Shown: positions 37,585-44,770 of the stretch, piece by piece
Numbering within the stretch: the first letter of the stretch is position 1
Layout of the letters: each line of letters begins with the position of its first letter
DNA from: Trichormus variabilis 0441
GTDB lineage: Bacteria > Cyanobacteriota > Cyanobacteriia > Cyanobacteriales > Nostocaceae
DNA: 64,000 nt
Assembly: GCF_009856605.1 (NCBI RefSeq)
Contig: NZ_CP047242.1
Coordinates: forward strand, 5,646,501 to 5,710,500
Direction of reading: 5' to 3'
Program-made: the position numbers and the translations under genes
Notes under the pieces: generated by a model
What the model was told of the DNA's origin: nothing
Databases searched by the model: none
Seen by the model: the letters and a program-made list of their open reading frames with translations, nothing else

Positions 37585-39219
37585 TTACTGACGAGATGGT
37601 AGTTGCTTGGCTACTGCTGCCAAAGGGTTTGGTTGAGGGTTTTGGGGTCTAGTTTGGGATATAACCGTGAGATAGGGTTTGAGTGCAGTATCATCTACCC
37701 AACCAGAGTAATATTTTACCTTGGTAGATTTTGTAGACAAATCGAGTAATTCTAAATCACCGCGCATTGTATTCCAATTGATGGGAACCTCCGGTTGCAG
37801 TTGACCAGAACCAATACCCCTTGGGCCGCCACCAGATAAATTCAGAGAAACTTCATCAAAACCGCGTACAAAACGTTCTCCATTCCAATTCCACTCAACA
37901 CCAGGCCAATCAACGGATATTTTTCCTGGTGATAGAGAACGCGGAAACTGATAAGTACTCGCACCTTCTTCTAACTCCACAGTGAAGCCTGGGGAATATC
38001 TCACTTCATAACGTCCCTTTTGAGTCTGATAGTTGACGGGACTCCACCATAAAACCTCAATATCATCCCCGCTAGATAAAGAAGCGACTGGTGTTTTATT
38101 GGTTAGGGCGCTGTAGATTGGTAGTTGCTGGGGTAGTTTAGTCATTGTGGCAAATCGCCAACAATTCCAACTTTCAGGATTATCAGCAGTTTCCCACTTA
38201 ACTTGACAAACACCGTTGGCAGTACTAACCCAAAGTTTGTCATTTTCTAATCTGAGTTTGTCAGGAATTGCCCCGACAATTGGGCTGTTATTGACAGTGT
38301 AAGCAGTTAAAGAACCTCTATTAGGATTTTGTGAATCTGGGCGATAAGCCACCAGTCCTTGAGATGGAATGTAGAGATTTCCTTCGCCACTAATATTAGT
38401 ACCCACCCAAAATGTAGGGTTATTAGGGTTGCCAGTGATGGCTAAATCAGTAATTTGAGTAAACCACAGTGCTTCTGGTTGAATGATGTTAAATTTATCA
38501 GTTTTTGGGTCATAACTGATGATGGTAGCAATGCCGTTATTGCCTTCGCCTTGTTCAAAAGCCACTGACCACCAAACACGGTCATTGTAAACACTAGCAG
38601 ATGTAATTTGAGGGAAGCCTAATTGATTTCCTGCCGCAGAATATCCCGCCTTGACTGCTATTTCTTGTAAATCTTTTAGTGTATATAAAGTTTGTCTTTG
38701 AGTATTTTGATTGTTGGGGTTAATTAACTCAAAAACAACTGCATCTTTCGCGGGGTCTGTTACATCCGGTCGAGAAATATTATTGTTTTCCCCCAAGGTG
38801 AACTGTGGTTGTCTAGCAACTCGATACTGATATGTTTTACCTTGGAAATCAATATTTTTAAATTTTGGATTTACCAATTCTTGTGCAAAGGTGGCGTAAT
38901 TATTTTCTGGTTGCAGTTCCTTGGGTAAAGTCCCAGATTGGACTGTCCAATTATTATTACCACGACAGAAAACAAAATCCTGTTTTAAAGTCTGAAACTT
39001 AACTGTGTCACCATCAGCGACAATATTGCGGATGTGAAAATCAAACCTATCGTAGAAACCTTCATCTTTGTTGGGTGCGGGTAAGGAAACTACTTGTGCC
39101 TGGGGACAGTTTTCTATTTTAGCGTTAATATTATTTGCTGCTTGAGAGTTACTGTCAATATTAGTAGTGCAACCACTCAGAAAGAAAATAATACCAAAAC
39201 CCAGAATATTGGCTCGCAT
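37585..39219 (-). CDS. Predicted lipoprotein, unknown function
   Basis: This 544-residue protein has a lipoprotein signal (MRANILGFGIIFFLSGCTTN; lipobox LSGC at about residues 14-17). The mature part has beta-propeller-like repeats (DKLWVSTANGVCQVKW, DRVWWSVAFEQGEGN). It is not a family I can name beyond cyanobacterial hypothetical. It should be attached to a membrane facing the periplasm. It precedes thiD on the same strand by 9 bp. Confidence 0.75.
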   Translation of the reverse strand: MRANILGFGIIFFLSGCTTNIDSNSQAANNINAKIENCPQAQVVSLPAPNKDEGFYDRFDFHIRNIVADGDTVKFQTLKQDFVFCRGNNNWTVQSGTLPKELQPENNYATFAQELVNPKFKNIDFQGKTYQYRVARQPQFTLGENNNISRPDVTDPAKDAVVFELINPNNQNTQRQTLYTLKDLQEIAVKAGYSAAGNQLGFPQITSASVYNDRVWWSVAFEQGEGNNGIATIISYDPKTDKFNIIQPEALWFTQITDLAITGNPNNPTFWVGTNISGEGNLYIPSQGLVAYRPDSQNPNRGSLTAYTVNNSPIVGAIPDKLRLENDKLWVSTANGVCQVKWETADNPESWNCWRFATMTKLPQQLPIYSALTNKTPVASLSSGDDIEVLWWSPVNYQTQKGRYEVRYSPGFTVELEEGASTYQFPRSLSPGKISVDWPGVEWNWNGERFVRGFDEVSLNLSGGGPRGIGSGQLQPEVPINWNTMRGDLELLDLSTKSTKVKYYSGWVDDTALKPYLTVISQTRPQNPQPNPLAAVAKQLPSRQ

Positions 39220-39391
39220 AAATTATTACCCTGCAATTATATATCATTGCCGTGAATGAGCTTTAATATTAACTACGCGATCGCCTGATGATTTTTCTGA
39301 ATTATGCTCAATGATTACTGATAAATTAGACCACAAAGATAGAAATATAAAAACTTATAATTTTCCCATTACATTCATGACTATATAATGA

Positions 39392-39823
39392 TTAATTTTG
39401 TTCCTCTGGTAATTTTTGTAAGACCCCCCGCAAAAACTTACCCCATTCTGCGGCTAAAGGAATTTCTGTAAATGGAACTAATACCGAACTAGCAGACTCA
39501 GCAAAATTAAACTTGAGTTCGATAGAACGACCCTTCTCTGGTGGTGCATCTAAATTTACGACTTCATTATTTACCACAAGTTGAATTTCTTGTACATCAA
39601 GTAGAGAAAAAGTTTGCACTTCAATTAAACCCTTTGCTGTAGGTTTACCCCAGGTAATGTCGTTACCTTTTTGACCCAATACGGCGTAGATATCATATTT
39701 AGCCCGATCAAATTGCTCTGCCCAAATACGATAAGCTTCAACTTTTTGATATTCTTTTGAGCCTTGCCAAGCTAACCAGAAAAAAATGATTAACAGTGGC
39801 AACCAGAAAAGACCACGTTCCAT
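39392..39823 (-). CDS. Membrane-anchored hypothetical protein
   Basis: This 143-residue protein has one N-terminal transmembrane helix (LFWLPLLIIFFWLAWQG), then a soluble domain with alternating strands (IYAVLGQKGNDITWGKPTAK). I recognise no catalytic motif. It is separate from the lipoprotein gene by 172 bp and divergent from the subtilase gene. Confidence 0.65.
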   Translation of the reverse strand: MERGLFWLPLLIIFFWLAWQGSKEYQKVEAYRIWAEQFDRAKYDIYAVLGQKGNDITWGKPTAKGLIEVQTFSLLDVQEIQLVVNNEVVNLDAPPEKGRSIELKFNFAESASSVLVPFTEIPLAAEWGKFLRGVLQKLPEEQN

Positions 39824-39949
39824 TGTTTAAATATTCCTATGTGCAAGATTTAACTAAAAACATTTAAGTAGATGACAAAGTACACCAATCAGGGACGCAG
39901 ATAGGTTATCGTAGTGAGCAATAACTGGCAAAAAGCGTGATGAATTGAT

Positions 39950-41797
39950 ATGAGAAGACTTATATTATTGTGCTTGTTTGTCATCGGGCTGATATCTGCT
40001 GTATTTGGTTTCCTGAGTTTTCAGGGACTAGCAGCTAAAGGCGAATTCGAGACAATTTTGTTAGATTTTCGAGAAGATATTCCAGCCGAGGTGATCAAAC
40101 AGGATTTACAAGCGATCGCTCAACAATACAACGTTACACCCCAATTAGATAATAAATTTTCCGAGCAGGATCATGTTTATATTATCAAAGGCGATCGCCA
40201 GCGACTCAAAGCGTTACAAAAATCGTCCTTTGCTAAAGCCACAGAAATTATCGAGCCGAATTATATCTATAAGCTAACTCCACCAGCCAAACCAGTTTGG
40301 TTAGGAGAAATCTTAGGAAAAGAACAAAGGCAAGAGTTTAACTCCTCCTTAATTGGCCCCAACGATGAATATTACAGCAAACAGTGGAATCTCCACAAAA
40401 TTGGTATAGAAGGTGCATGGACTCAAACCAAAGGTAGCGGCGTAACTGTAGCAGTCATCGACACTGGTGTTACCCAGGTACGTGACTTAAAAGAAACCAA
40501 ATTTGTTCAAGGTTACGATTTCGTCAACGATAGAGTAGAAGCCACAGATGACAACGGACACGGTACTCACGTCGCCGGTACAGTCGCCCAAGCTACCAAC
40601 AATAAATATGGGGTAGCTGGAGTTGCTTACGAAGCCAGCCTCATGCCCTTAAAAGTCCTGAGTGCTTACGGTGGCGGAACCGTTGCTGATATTGCCGAAG
40701 CCATTAAATTTGCTGCTGACAAAGGCGCAGATGTGATTAATATGAGCTTGGGTGGCGGTGGTGAAAGCCAATTACTCAAAGACGCTATCAACTATGCCCA
40801 TAATAAAGGCGTAGTTATTATCGCGGCTGCGGGTAATGAAAACGATAGTTCCGCCTCCTACCCCGCCCGTTATCCCCATGTAATTGGTGTTTCCGCCTTT
40901 GGCCCCGATGGCGAAAAAGCCCCCTATTCTAACTTTGGTGCTGGCGTTGATATTTCTGCCCCTGGTGGAAGTGATGCAGGTGCAATTCTGCAAGAAACCA
41001 TCAACGAAGAAGGCGAAGGCGTGTTCCTGGGACTCCAAGGAACAAGCATGGCTGCACCCCACGTTGCTGGTGTCGCTGCTTTAATTAAAGCTAGTGGCGT
41101 AAAAGAACCAGACGCAATTTTAGAAGTACTCAAACAGTCGGCGCGGGTAATTCAAGACGATGGCTTGAACTACTACGGTGCGGGACAACTCAACGCCGAA
41201 GCCGCAGTTAAATTAGCAGCCCAAGGACAAATCAGTTTCCAAGATTTCTTCCGTTGGTTGCGAGATAACGGCTATCTCAACCCCCGTTTCTGGTTTGATG
41301 GCGGTGCTGTAGCCCTATTACCCAAAATCTTAATGGTGGTTGGTTCTTACCTATTAGCTTGGTTTTTACGGGTTTACCTCCCCTTCCCTTGGAGTTGGTC
41401 TTTATCCAGTGGCTTGATTTTTGGTAGCTCTGGTCTATTCTTCCTCAAAGGAATCTATATTTTTGACCTACCCCAATGGCCATTCCGAGTTTTGGGTAGT
41501 TCCATTCCCGAATTGGGTAACACTTTACAGGGAAGCAATGCTTTAAACCCCGTGTTTGCCAGTGTGTTGATTCCGATTTTGTTAATAGCATTGCTATTAG
41601 GTCATCCCAGTTGGAAATGGTTTGCCATCGGTTCAACTTTAGGCGTAGCGGCTTGTTTAACCGTCAGTGCGGTTTTAGACCCAGCAGTTTGGGGACTAAA
41701 TGATGTGAACTTAGCTCGTATATTCCTAATTATCAATGCTCTACTGTGTTATGCACTAGCTCGTTTAGCATTGAAAAACGAAGAGAAAACAGCGTAG
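39950..41797 (+). CDS. Membrane-anchored subtilisin-like (S8) serine protease
   Basis: This 615-residue protein has an N-terminal signal or anchor (LILLCLFVIGLISAVFGFLS) and a propeptide. The S8 domain follows with Asp171 in VIDTGV, His204 in GHGTHVAG, Asn in AAAGNEND and Ser366 in GTSMAAPH. A C-terminal tail of four or five hydrophobic segments (about 450-610, such as LPKILMVVGSYLLAWFLRVY) is unusual for subtilases and would anchor the enzyme with the catalytic domain outside the cytoplasm. The next gene begins 81 bp downstream and may be cotranscribed. Confidence 0.9.
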   Translation: MRRLILLCLFVIGLISAVFGFLSFQGLAAKGEFETILLDFREDIPAEVIKQDLQAIAQQYNVTPQLDNKFSEQDHVYIIKGDRQRLKALQKSSFAKATEIIEPNYIYKLTPPAKPVWLGEILGKEQRQEFNSSLIGPNDEYYSKQWNLHKIGIEGAWTQTKGSGVTVAVIDTGVTQVRDLKETKFVQGYDFVNDRVEATDDNGHGTHVAGTVAQATNNKYGVAGVAYEASLMPLKVLSAYGGGTVADIAEAIKFAADKGADVINMSLGGGGESQLLKDAINYAHNKGVVIIAAAGNENDSSASYPARYPHVIGVSAFGPDGEKAPYSNFGAGVDISAPGGSDAGAILQETINEEGEGVFLGLQGTSMAAPHVAGVAALIKASGVKEPDAILEVLKQSARVIQDDGLNYYGAGQLNAEAAVKLAAQGQISFQDFFRWLRDNGYLNPRFWFDGGAVALLPKILMVVGSYLLAWFLRVYLPFPWSWSLSSGLIFGSSGLFFLKGIYIFDLPQWPFRVLGSSIPELGNTLQGSNALNPVFASVLIPILLIALLLGHPSWKWFAIGSTLGVAACLTVSAVLDPAVWGLNDVNLARIFLIINALLCYALARLALKNEEKTA

Positions 41798-41878
41798 AAG
41801 TGAGTGGGGTAAGAAAGTAGACAAGTATTATCTCTTCTCACCCTCCTCATTTCCCCTATTCCCCAATCCCCAACTTTT

Positions 41879-42115
41879 ATGAGTATCACAGTCACAGGCA
41901 AAATCGAACGCCGTAATCTTGGCACTGGCGCATGGGCGTTAGTCTCAGATGACGGCGTTACTTACGAAATTCTCAGAGGCGCAGACAAAGAATTACTCAA
42001 GGCTGGACAAAAAGCCAAGGTAAAAGGACAGGTACGCGAAGATGTGATGACTATCGCCATGATTGGCCCTGTCCTAGAGGTAAAATCTTTTGAAGTTCTG
42101 AGTGATGAGTCATGA
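41879..42115 (+). CDS. Small OB-fold-like hypothetical protein
   Basis: This 78-residue protein (ITVTGKIERRNLGTGAWALV start) has the strand pattern of a small OB-like beta barrel (TGKIE...GAWALVSDDG...AKVKGQVRED...LEVKSFEVL). No enzyme motif is present. It follows the membrane subtilase on the same strand by 81 bp, after short C-rich tandem repeats. Confidence 0.65.
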   Translation: MSITVTGKIERRNLGTGAWALVSDDGVTYEILRGADKELLKAGQKAKVKGQVREDVMTIAMIGPVLEVKSFEVLSDES

Positions 42116-42178
42116 GTGCTGAGTAAATTATCTCCCTCACCCCTCTCATTTCCCCTACACCCTTACCCCCCTACACCC

Positions 42179-42496
42179 CTAATTACTACTAGAATCAAGA
42201 ACCTGCTGTAAGCGAGTTCTGAATTCACCTTTGGGATGACCTCCTTTAACTTCACCAATAATATTGAATTCTCCTTCGGGAGACTCGCAGATAATATAAG
42301 TAGGCCATCCCATTTCGGATTTATCGGGATACTGAGTCAGCAAAATCTTGCGATACTTACGATAAGCCGCCGTATCCTGCATTTTGACATCAATAAATTG
42401 TAAACCCAGTTCTTCAGCCACTTTTTGGTCATAGAAAGCCATTTTGTGGCAGATGCCGCACTCTTCGGAGGAAAACTTAATGACAGCTAAACTCAT
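42179..42496 (-). CDS. Thioredoxin-like protein
   Basis: This 105-residue protein starts VIKFSSEECGICHKMAFYDQ, with a CxxC active site CGIC at about residues 13-16, and has the cis-Pro-equivalent MGWPTYII. It is a cytoplasmic thiol-disulfide protein of the thioredoxin superfamily; the Glu-Cys-Gly-Ile-Cys surroundings are not those of classical thioredoxin (WCGPC). It faces the NsiR1 array and is transcribed in the same direction as NsiR1. Confidence 0.85.
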   Translation of the reverse strand: MSLAVIKFSSEECGICHKMAFYDQKVAEELGLQFIDVKMQDTAAYRKYRKILLTQYPDKSEMGWPTYIICESPEGEFNIIGEVKGGHPKGEFRTRLQQVLDSSSN

Positions 42497-42990
42497 GTAG
42501 CTCTGTGTCTCTTGTTGATCTAGCCAATATTATTCAGCATAGCGCTTAGGCTACAGACATTAAACTGTTACAGGTGTAAAAGTAAAATTTCTAGAGAAAA
42601 ATTAAAATTTTGAGAGAATCTAGACATGAGTGCTGAGATATGCTCTCTCTGCACAAAAATCATCACTACTTGTGAACTAATATATAGAAATCAACTGGAT
42701 TGATGGTAGAGTATACCAACGCATCACTCAAATAGGGTATTTTCTATCAAATTCCAGAGCGATCGCAGTCGCAAAATAAGTAATCAAAAGGGTAGCATTT
42801 TTTTAGATTACTTATTTAATTTAAAAATAACGAAAGTAAGTTATAATTCCTAAGACTCAAGAAATTCTAGTCAAAAGATGGTGACATTCATCGCAATAGT
42901 ACTCCATCCGCGCTAGAATATAACTCCGATCTTGAGCTAAACTGTAGCCCTAAGCAACTACCAATCCATAGGGCAAGCAACCTAAAGGTT
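42497..42990. other. Intergenic region between thioredoxin gene and NsiR1 array
   Basis: No coding region is convincing. A 12-bp inverted repeat AAATAAGTAATC (42774-42785) / GATTACTTATTT (42806-42817), with a T-run in the loop, may be a terminator or attenuator. The promoter of the thioredoxin-like gene should lie near 42500-42600. Confidence 0.35.
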
Positions 42991-42994
42991 GATG

Positions 42995-43111
42995 AAAAAA
43001 GCTCCTACCTACTATTAACCAAACAGGGGAGTTAGTTATCAAGGTGCATCTACCAATCACCAGTTAGTATTAACCAAACTAGGGAGTTAGTTATTGAGGT
43101 GCATCTACCAA
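42995..43111 (-). ncRNA. nsiR1: NsiR1 copies 1+2 fused: promoter from copy 2, terminator from copy 1
   Basis: Copy 2 keeps TCCGGA (43140-43145) and -10 (complement of 43118-43123) but has lost its hairpin and T-run. Copy 1 keeps a terminator (T-run 42995-43000) but has no promoter. A transcript would therefore be about 117 nt, twice the usual size. Confidence 0.55.
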
Positions 43112-43183
43112 TTAATTGTTCTATTTTGAATTACAGTCTTCCGGATAAATTGCATCAAAGGTGTGCTGTAGTTCATTTCCAAT

Positions 43184-43243
43184 AAAAAACCCCTAGTGGT
43201 GGCAGCCAGCTAGGGGAGTTAGTTATCAGGGTGCATCTACCAA
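43184..43243 (-). ncRNA. nsiR1: NsiR1 copy 3
   Basis: A diverged but complete unit: TCCGGA at 43272-43277, -10 at 43250-43255, 16 bp between them, start near 43243, hairpin CCCCTAGCTGG/CCACTAGGGG type and T6. Its hairpin is more perfect than that of the seven uniform copies. Confidence 0.8.
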
Positions 43244-43311
43244 TTAATTGTTCTCTGATTCAACAGGATGTTCCGGATGAAATTGTCACAAATGAAGTTG
43301 CTTTTTTTCAC

Positions 43312-43375
43312 AAAAAAAGCCCTTACAAGTGGCAGCCACTGGGGAGAGTTATTTATTAGGGTACGTTCATCAAAA
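43312..43375 (-). ncRNA. nsiR1: NsiR1 copy 4, decayed (no DIF+ promoter)
   Basis: The hairpin and T7 remain (43312-43350), but no TCCGGA is found at the expected position near 43403 and the leader is rearranged. It is probably silent or only acts as a terminator. Confidence 0.4.
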
Positions 43376-43449
43376 TAATCGGTTTTGCATCAGCAATCAG
43401 TATATTTTCAACAATCTTATGATCAATGAAGTTACTGATTGCTACACAT

Positions 43450-43512
43450 AAAAAAAGCCCCCAGTCGGTGTTAGCCAGCTAGGGGAGTTAGTTATCAGGG
43501 TGCATCTACCAA
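43450..43512 (-). ncRNA. nsiR1: NsiR1 copy 5
   Basis: About 63 nt. TCCGGA lies at 43541-43546, -10 box TAGAAC is the complement of 43519-43524, and the start is near 43512. The 3' end is a stem of about 11 bp (CCCCTAGCTGG with CCGACTGGGG, one mismatch) followed by CTTTTTTT. NsiR1 is a heterocyst-specific, HetR-dependent small RNA; function follows from that knowledge. Confidence 0.85.
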
Positions 43513-43518
43513 TTAATT

Positions 43519-43546
43519 GTTCTACCCATATTCAACTAATTCCGGA
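43519..43546 (-). promoter_or_regulatory. DIF+ promoter of NsiR1 (representative unit)
   Basis: TCCGGA (43541-43546) in the -35 region and TAGAAC as -10 box, 16 bp apart. DIF+ promoters with TCCGGA drive heterocyst-specific transcription in Anabaena. The same pair recurs with TCCGGA at 43140, 43272, 43674, 43807, 43940, 44067, 44200, 44333 and 44621. Confidence 0.8.
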
Positions 43547-43582
43547 TGAATCTGCACAATGATGCTGGTTATTTATGAACAT

Positions 43583-43645
43583 AAAAAAAGCCCCCAGTCG
43601 GTGTTAGCCAGCTAGGGGAGTTAGTTATCAGGGTGCATCTACCAA
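43583..43645 (-). ncRNA. nsiR1: NsiR1 copy 6
   Basis: Same unit as copy 5; TCCGGA at 43674-43679, terminator T7 at 43583-43589. Confidence 0.85.
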
Positions 43646-43715
43646 TTAATTGTTCTACCCATATTCAACTAATTCCGGATGAATCTGCACAATGATGCTG
43701 GTTATTTATGAACAT

Positions 43716-43778
43716 AAAAAAAGCCCCCAGTCGGTGTTAGCCAGCTAGGGGAGTTAGTTATCAGGGTGCATCTACCAA
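43716..43778 (-). ncRNA. nsiR1: NsiR1 copy 7
   Basis: Same unit; TCCGGA at 43807-43812, T7 from 43716. One substitution in the leader (plus strand ATTGATTG instead of ATTAATTG). Confidence 0.85.
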
Positions 43779-43848
43779 TTGATTGTTCTACCCATATTCA
43801 ACTAATTCCGGATGAATCTGCACAATGATGCTGGTTATTTATGAACAT

Positions 43849-43911
43849 AAAAAAAGCCCCCAGTCGGTGTTAGCCAGCTAGGGGAGTTAGTTATCAGGGT
43901 GCATCTACCAA
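43849..43911 (-). ncRNA. nsiR1: NsiR1 copy 8
   Basis: Same unit; TCCGGA at 43940-43945, T7 from 43849. A to G change between the two promoter boxes. Confidence 0.85.
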
Positions 43912-43981
43912 TTAATTGTTCTACCCATATTCAGCTAATTCCGGATGAATCTGCACAATGATGCTGGCTATTTATGAACAT

Positions 43982-44038
43982 AAAAAAAGCCCCCAGTCGG
44001 TGTTAGCCAGCTAGGGAGTTAGTTATCAGGGTGCACAA
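43982..44038 (-). ncRNA. nsiR1: NsiR1 copy 9, shortened
   Basis: This copy lacks the TCTAC stretch of the leader and one G of the GGGG run, so the unit is 127 bp. The RNA would be about 57 nt and miss part of the conserved 5' region, which may affect target pairing. TCCGGA at 44067-44072. Confidence 0.8.
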
Positions 44039-44108
44039 TTAATTGTTCTACCCATATTCAACTAATTCCGGATGAATCTGCACAATGATGCTGGTTATTT
44101 ATGAACAT

Positions 44109-44171
44109 AAAAAAAGCCCCCAGTCGGTGTTAGCCAGCTAGGGGAGTTAGTTATCAGGGTGCATCTACCAA
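44109..44171 (-). ncRNA. nsiR1: NsiR1 copy 10
   Basis: Same unit; TCCGGA at 44200-44205, T7 from 44109. Confidence 0.85.
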
Positions 44172-44241
44172 TTAATTGTTCTACCCATATTCAACTAATT
44201 CCGGATGAATCTGCACAATGATGCTGGTTATTTATGAACAT

Positions 44242-44304
44242 AAAAAAAGCCCCCAGTCGGTGTTAGCCAGCTAGGGGAGTTAGTTATCAGGGTGCATCTA
44301 CCAA
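44242..44304 (-). ncRNA. nsiR1: NsiR1 copy 11
   Basis: Same unit; TCCGGA at 44333-44338, T7 from 44242. It is the last of the uniform copies before an interval of about 190 bp. Confidence 0.85.
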
Positions 44305-44337
44305 TTAATTGTTCTACCCATATTCAACTAATTCCGG

Positions 44338-44481
44338 ATGAATCTGCACAATGATGATTGTTACTGGGTAAATATCAAAGATGGCTATTCCATGTTTGCC
44401 AACTGGGAAATTAATGATGAAACTTTTTTAAAAGTTAGACAAAATACTTATTCGTTAAGGTCTGTCTTTGAGAATTGGTAA
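44338..44481 (+). CDS. Possible 47-aa ORF between NsiR1 copies 11 and 12
   Basis: An ATG overlapping the last TCCGGA opens a 47-codon frame including WVNIKDGYSMFANWEINDE and FLKVRQNTYSLRSVFENW. Its first ten codons belong to the repeat unit, so its start is accidental, but the rest looks protein-like and may be a remnant of a gene trimmed by the array. No ribosome-binding site is seen. Confidence 0.2.
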   Translation: MNLHNDDCYWVNIKDGYSMFANWEINDETFLKVRQNTYSLRSVFENW

Positions 44482-44531
44482 ATTTTCCCTGCCTAAGACA
44501 GTAGAATAATCTAAGTATATGCTAGTTATAG

Positions 44532-44592
44532 AAAAAACCCCCAGTGGCTATCAACCAACTAGGGGAGTTAAAGATCAAGGTGCATCTACCGT
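44532..44592 (-). ncRNA. nsiR1: NsiR1 copy 12, antisense to the hetF leader
   Basis: A diverged copy with TCCGGA at 44621-44626, -10 at 44599-44604 and T6 at 44532-44537. It lies 180-240 bp before the hetF start on the opposite strand, so its RNA would be fully complementary to the hetF 5' UTR if hetF transcription begins upstream of 44532. Confidence 0.8.
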
Positions 44593-44770
44593 TAAAGTGT
44601 TCTGGGCAGATGCTAACCAATCCGGATAAAGTTGTAGATGTAGAACCAGCAAAACCTTTGAGTGGAGAAACATTCAATGGCTTGCTGCATCTAGATTTAC
44701 AGGAAAAGAAGGAAATCGAATTGAAACTTTGGCGTTTCAAACTAGATTTAGGAGGCAGATAGGAGAAGTT

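Larger units (their letters stand above)
42995..44660. repeat. Tandem array of the NsiR1 unit, twelve cores
   Basis: A 133-bp unit is repeated seven times almost without change (units starting 43447, 43580, 43713, 43846, 43979, 44106 and 44239, the fifth being 127 bp). Diverged copies lie to the left (about 42995, 43045, 43184 and 43312) and one to the right (44532), making twelve copies of the core GGTGCATC / TAGTTATC region. Each good unit has, on the minus strand, TCCGGA, a -10 box, a start site, a short leader and an intrinsic terminator. The arrangement upstream of hetF is that of NsiR1 in Anabaena, where I recall twelve copies. Confidence 0.92.

Noticed and set aside
42995..44660. NsiR1 array as a CRISPR array
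   Set aside because: The whole 133-bp unit is conserved, including the parts that would be spacers, and each unit has promoter and terminator.
44544..44762. 72-codon frame before hetF
   Set aside because: It lies over NsiR1 copy 12 and the hetF leader, out of frame, with no family features.
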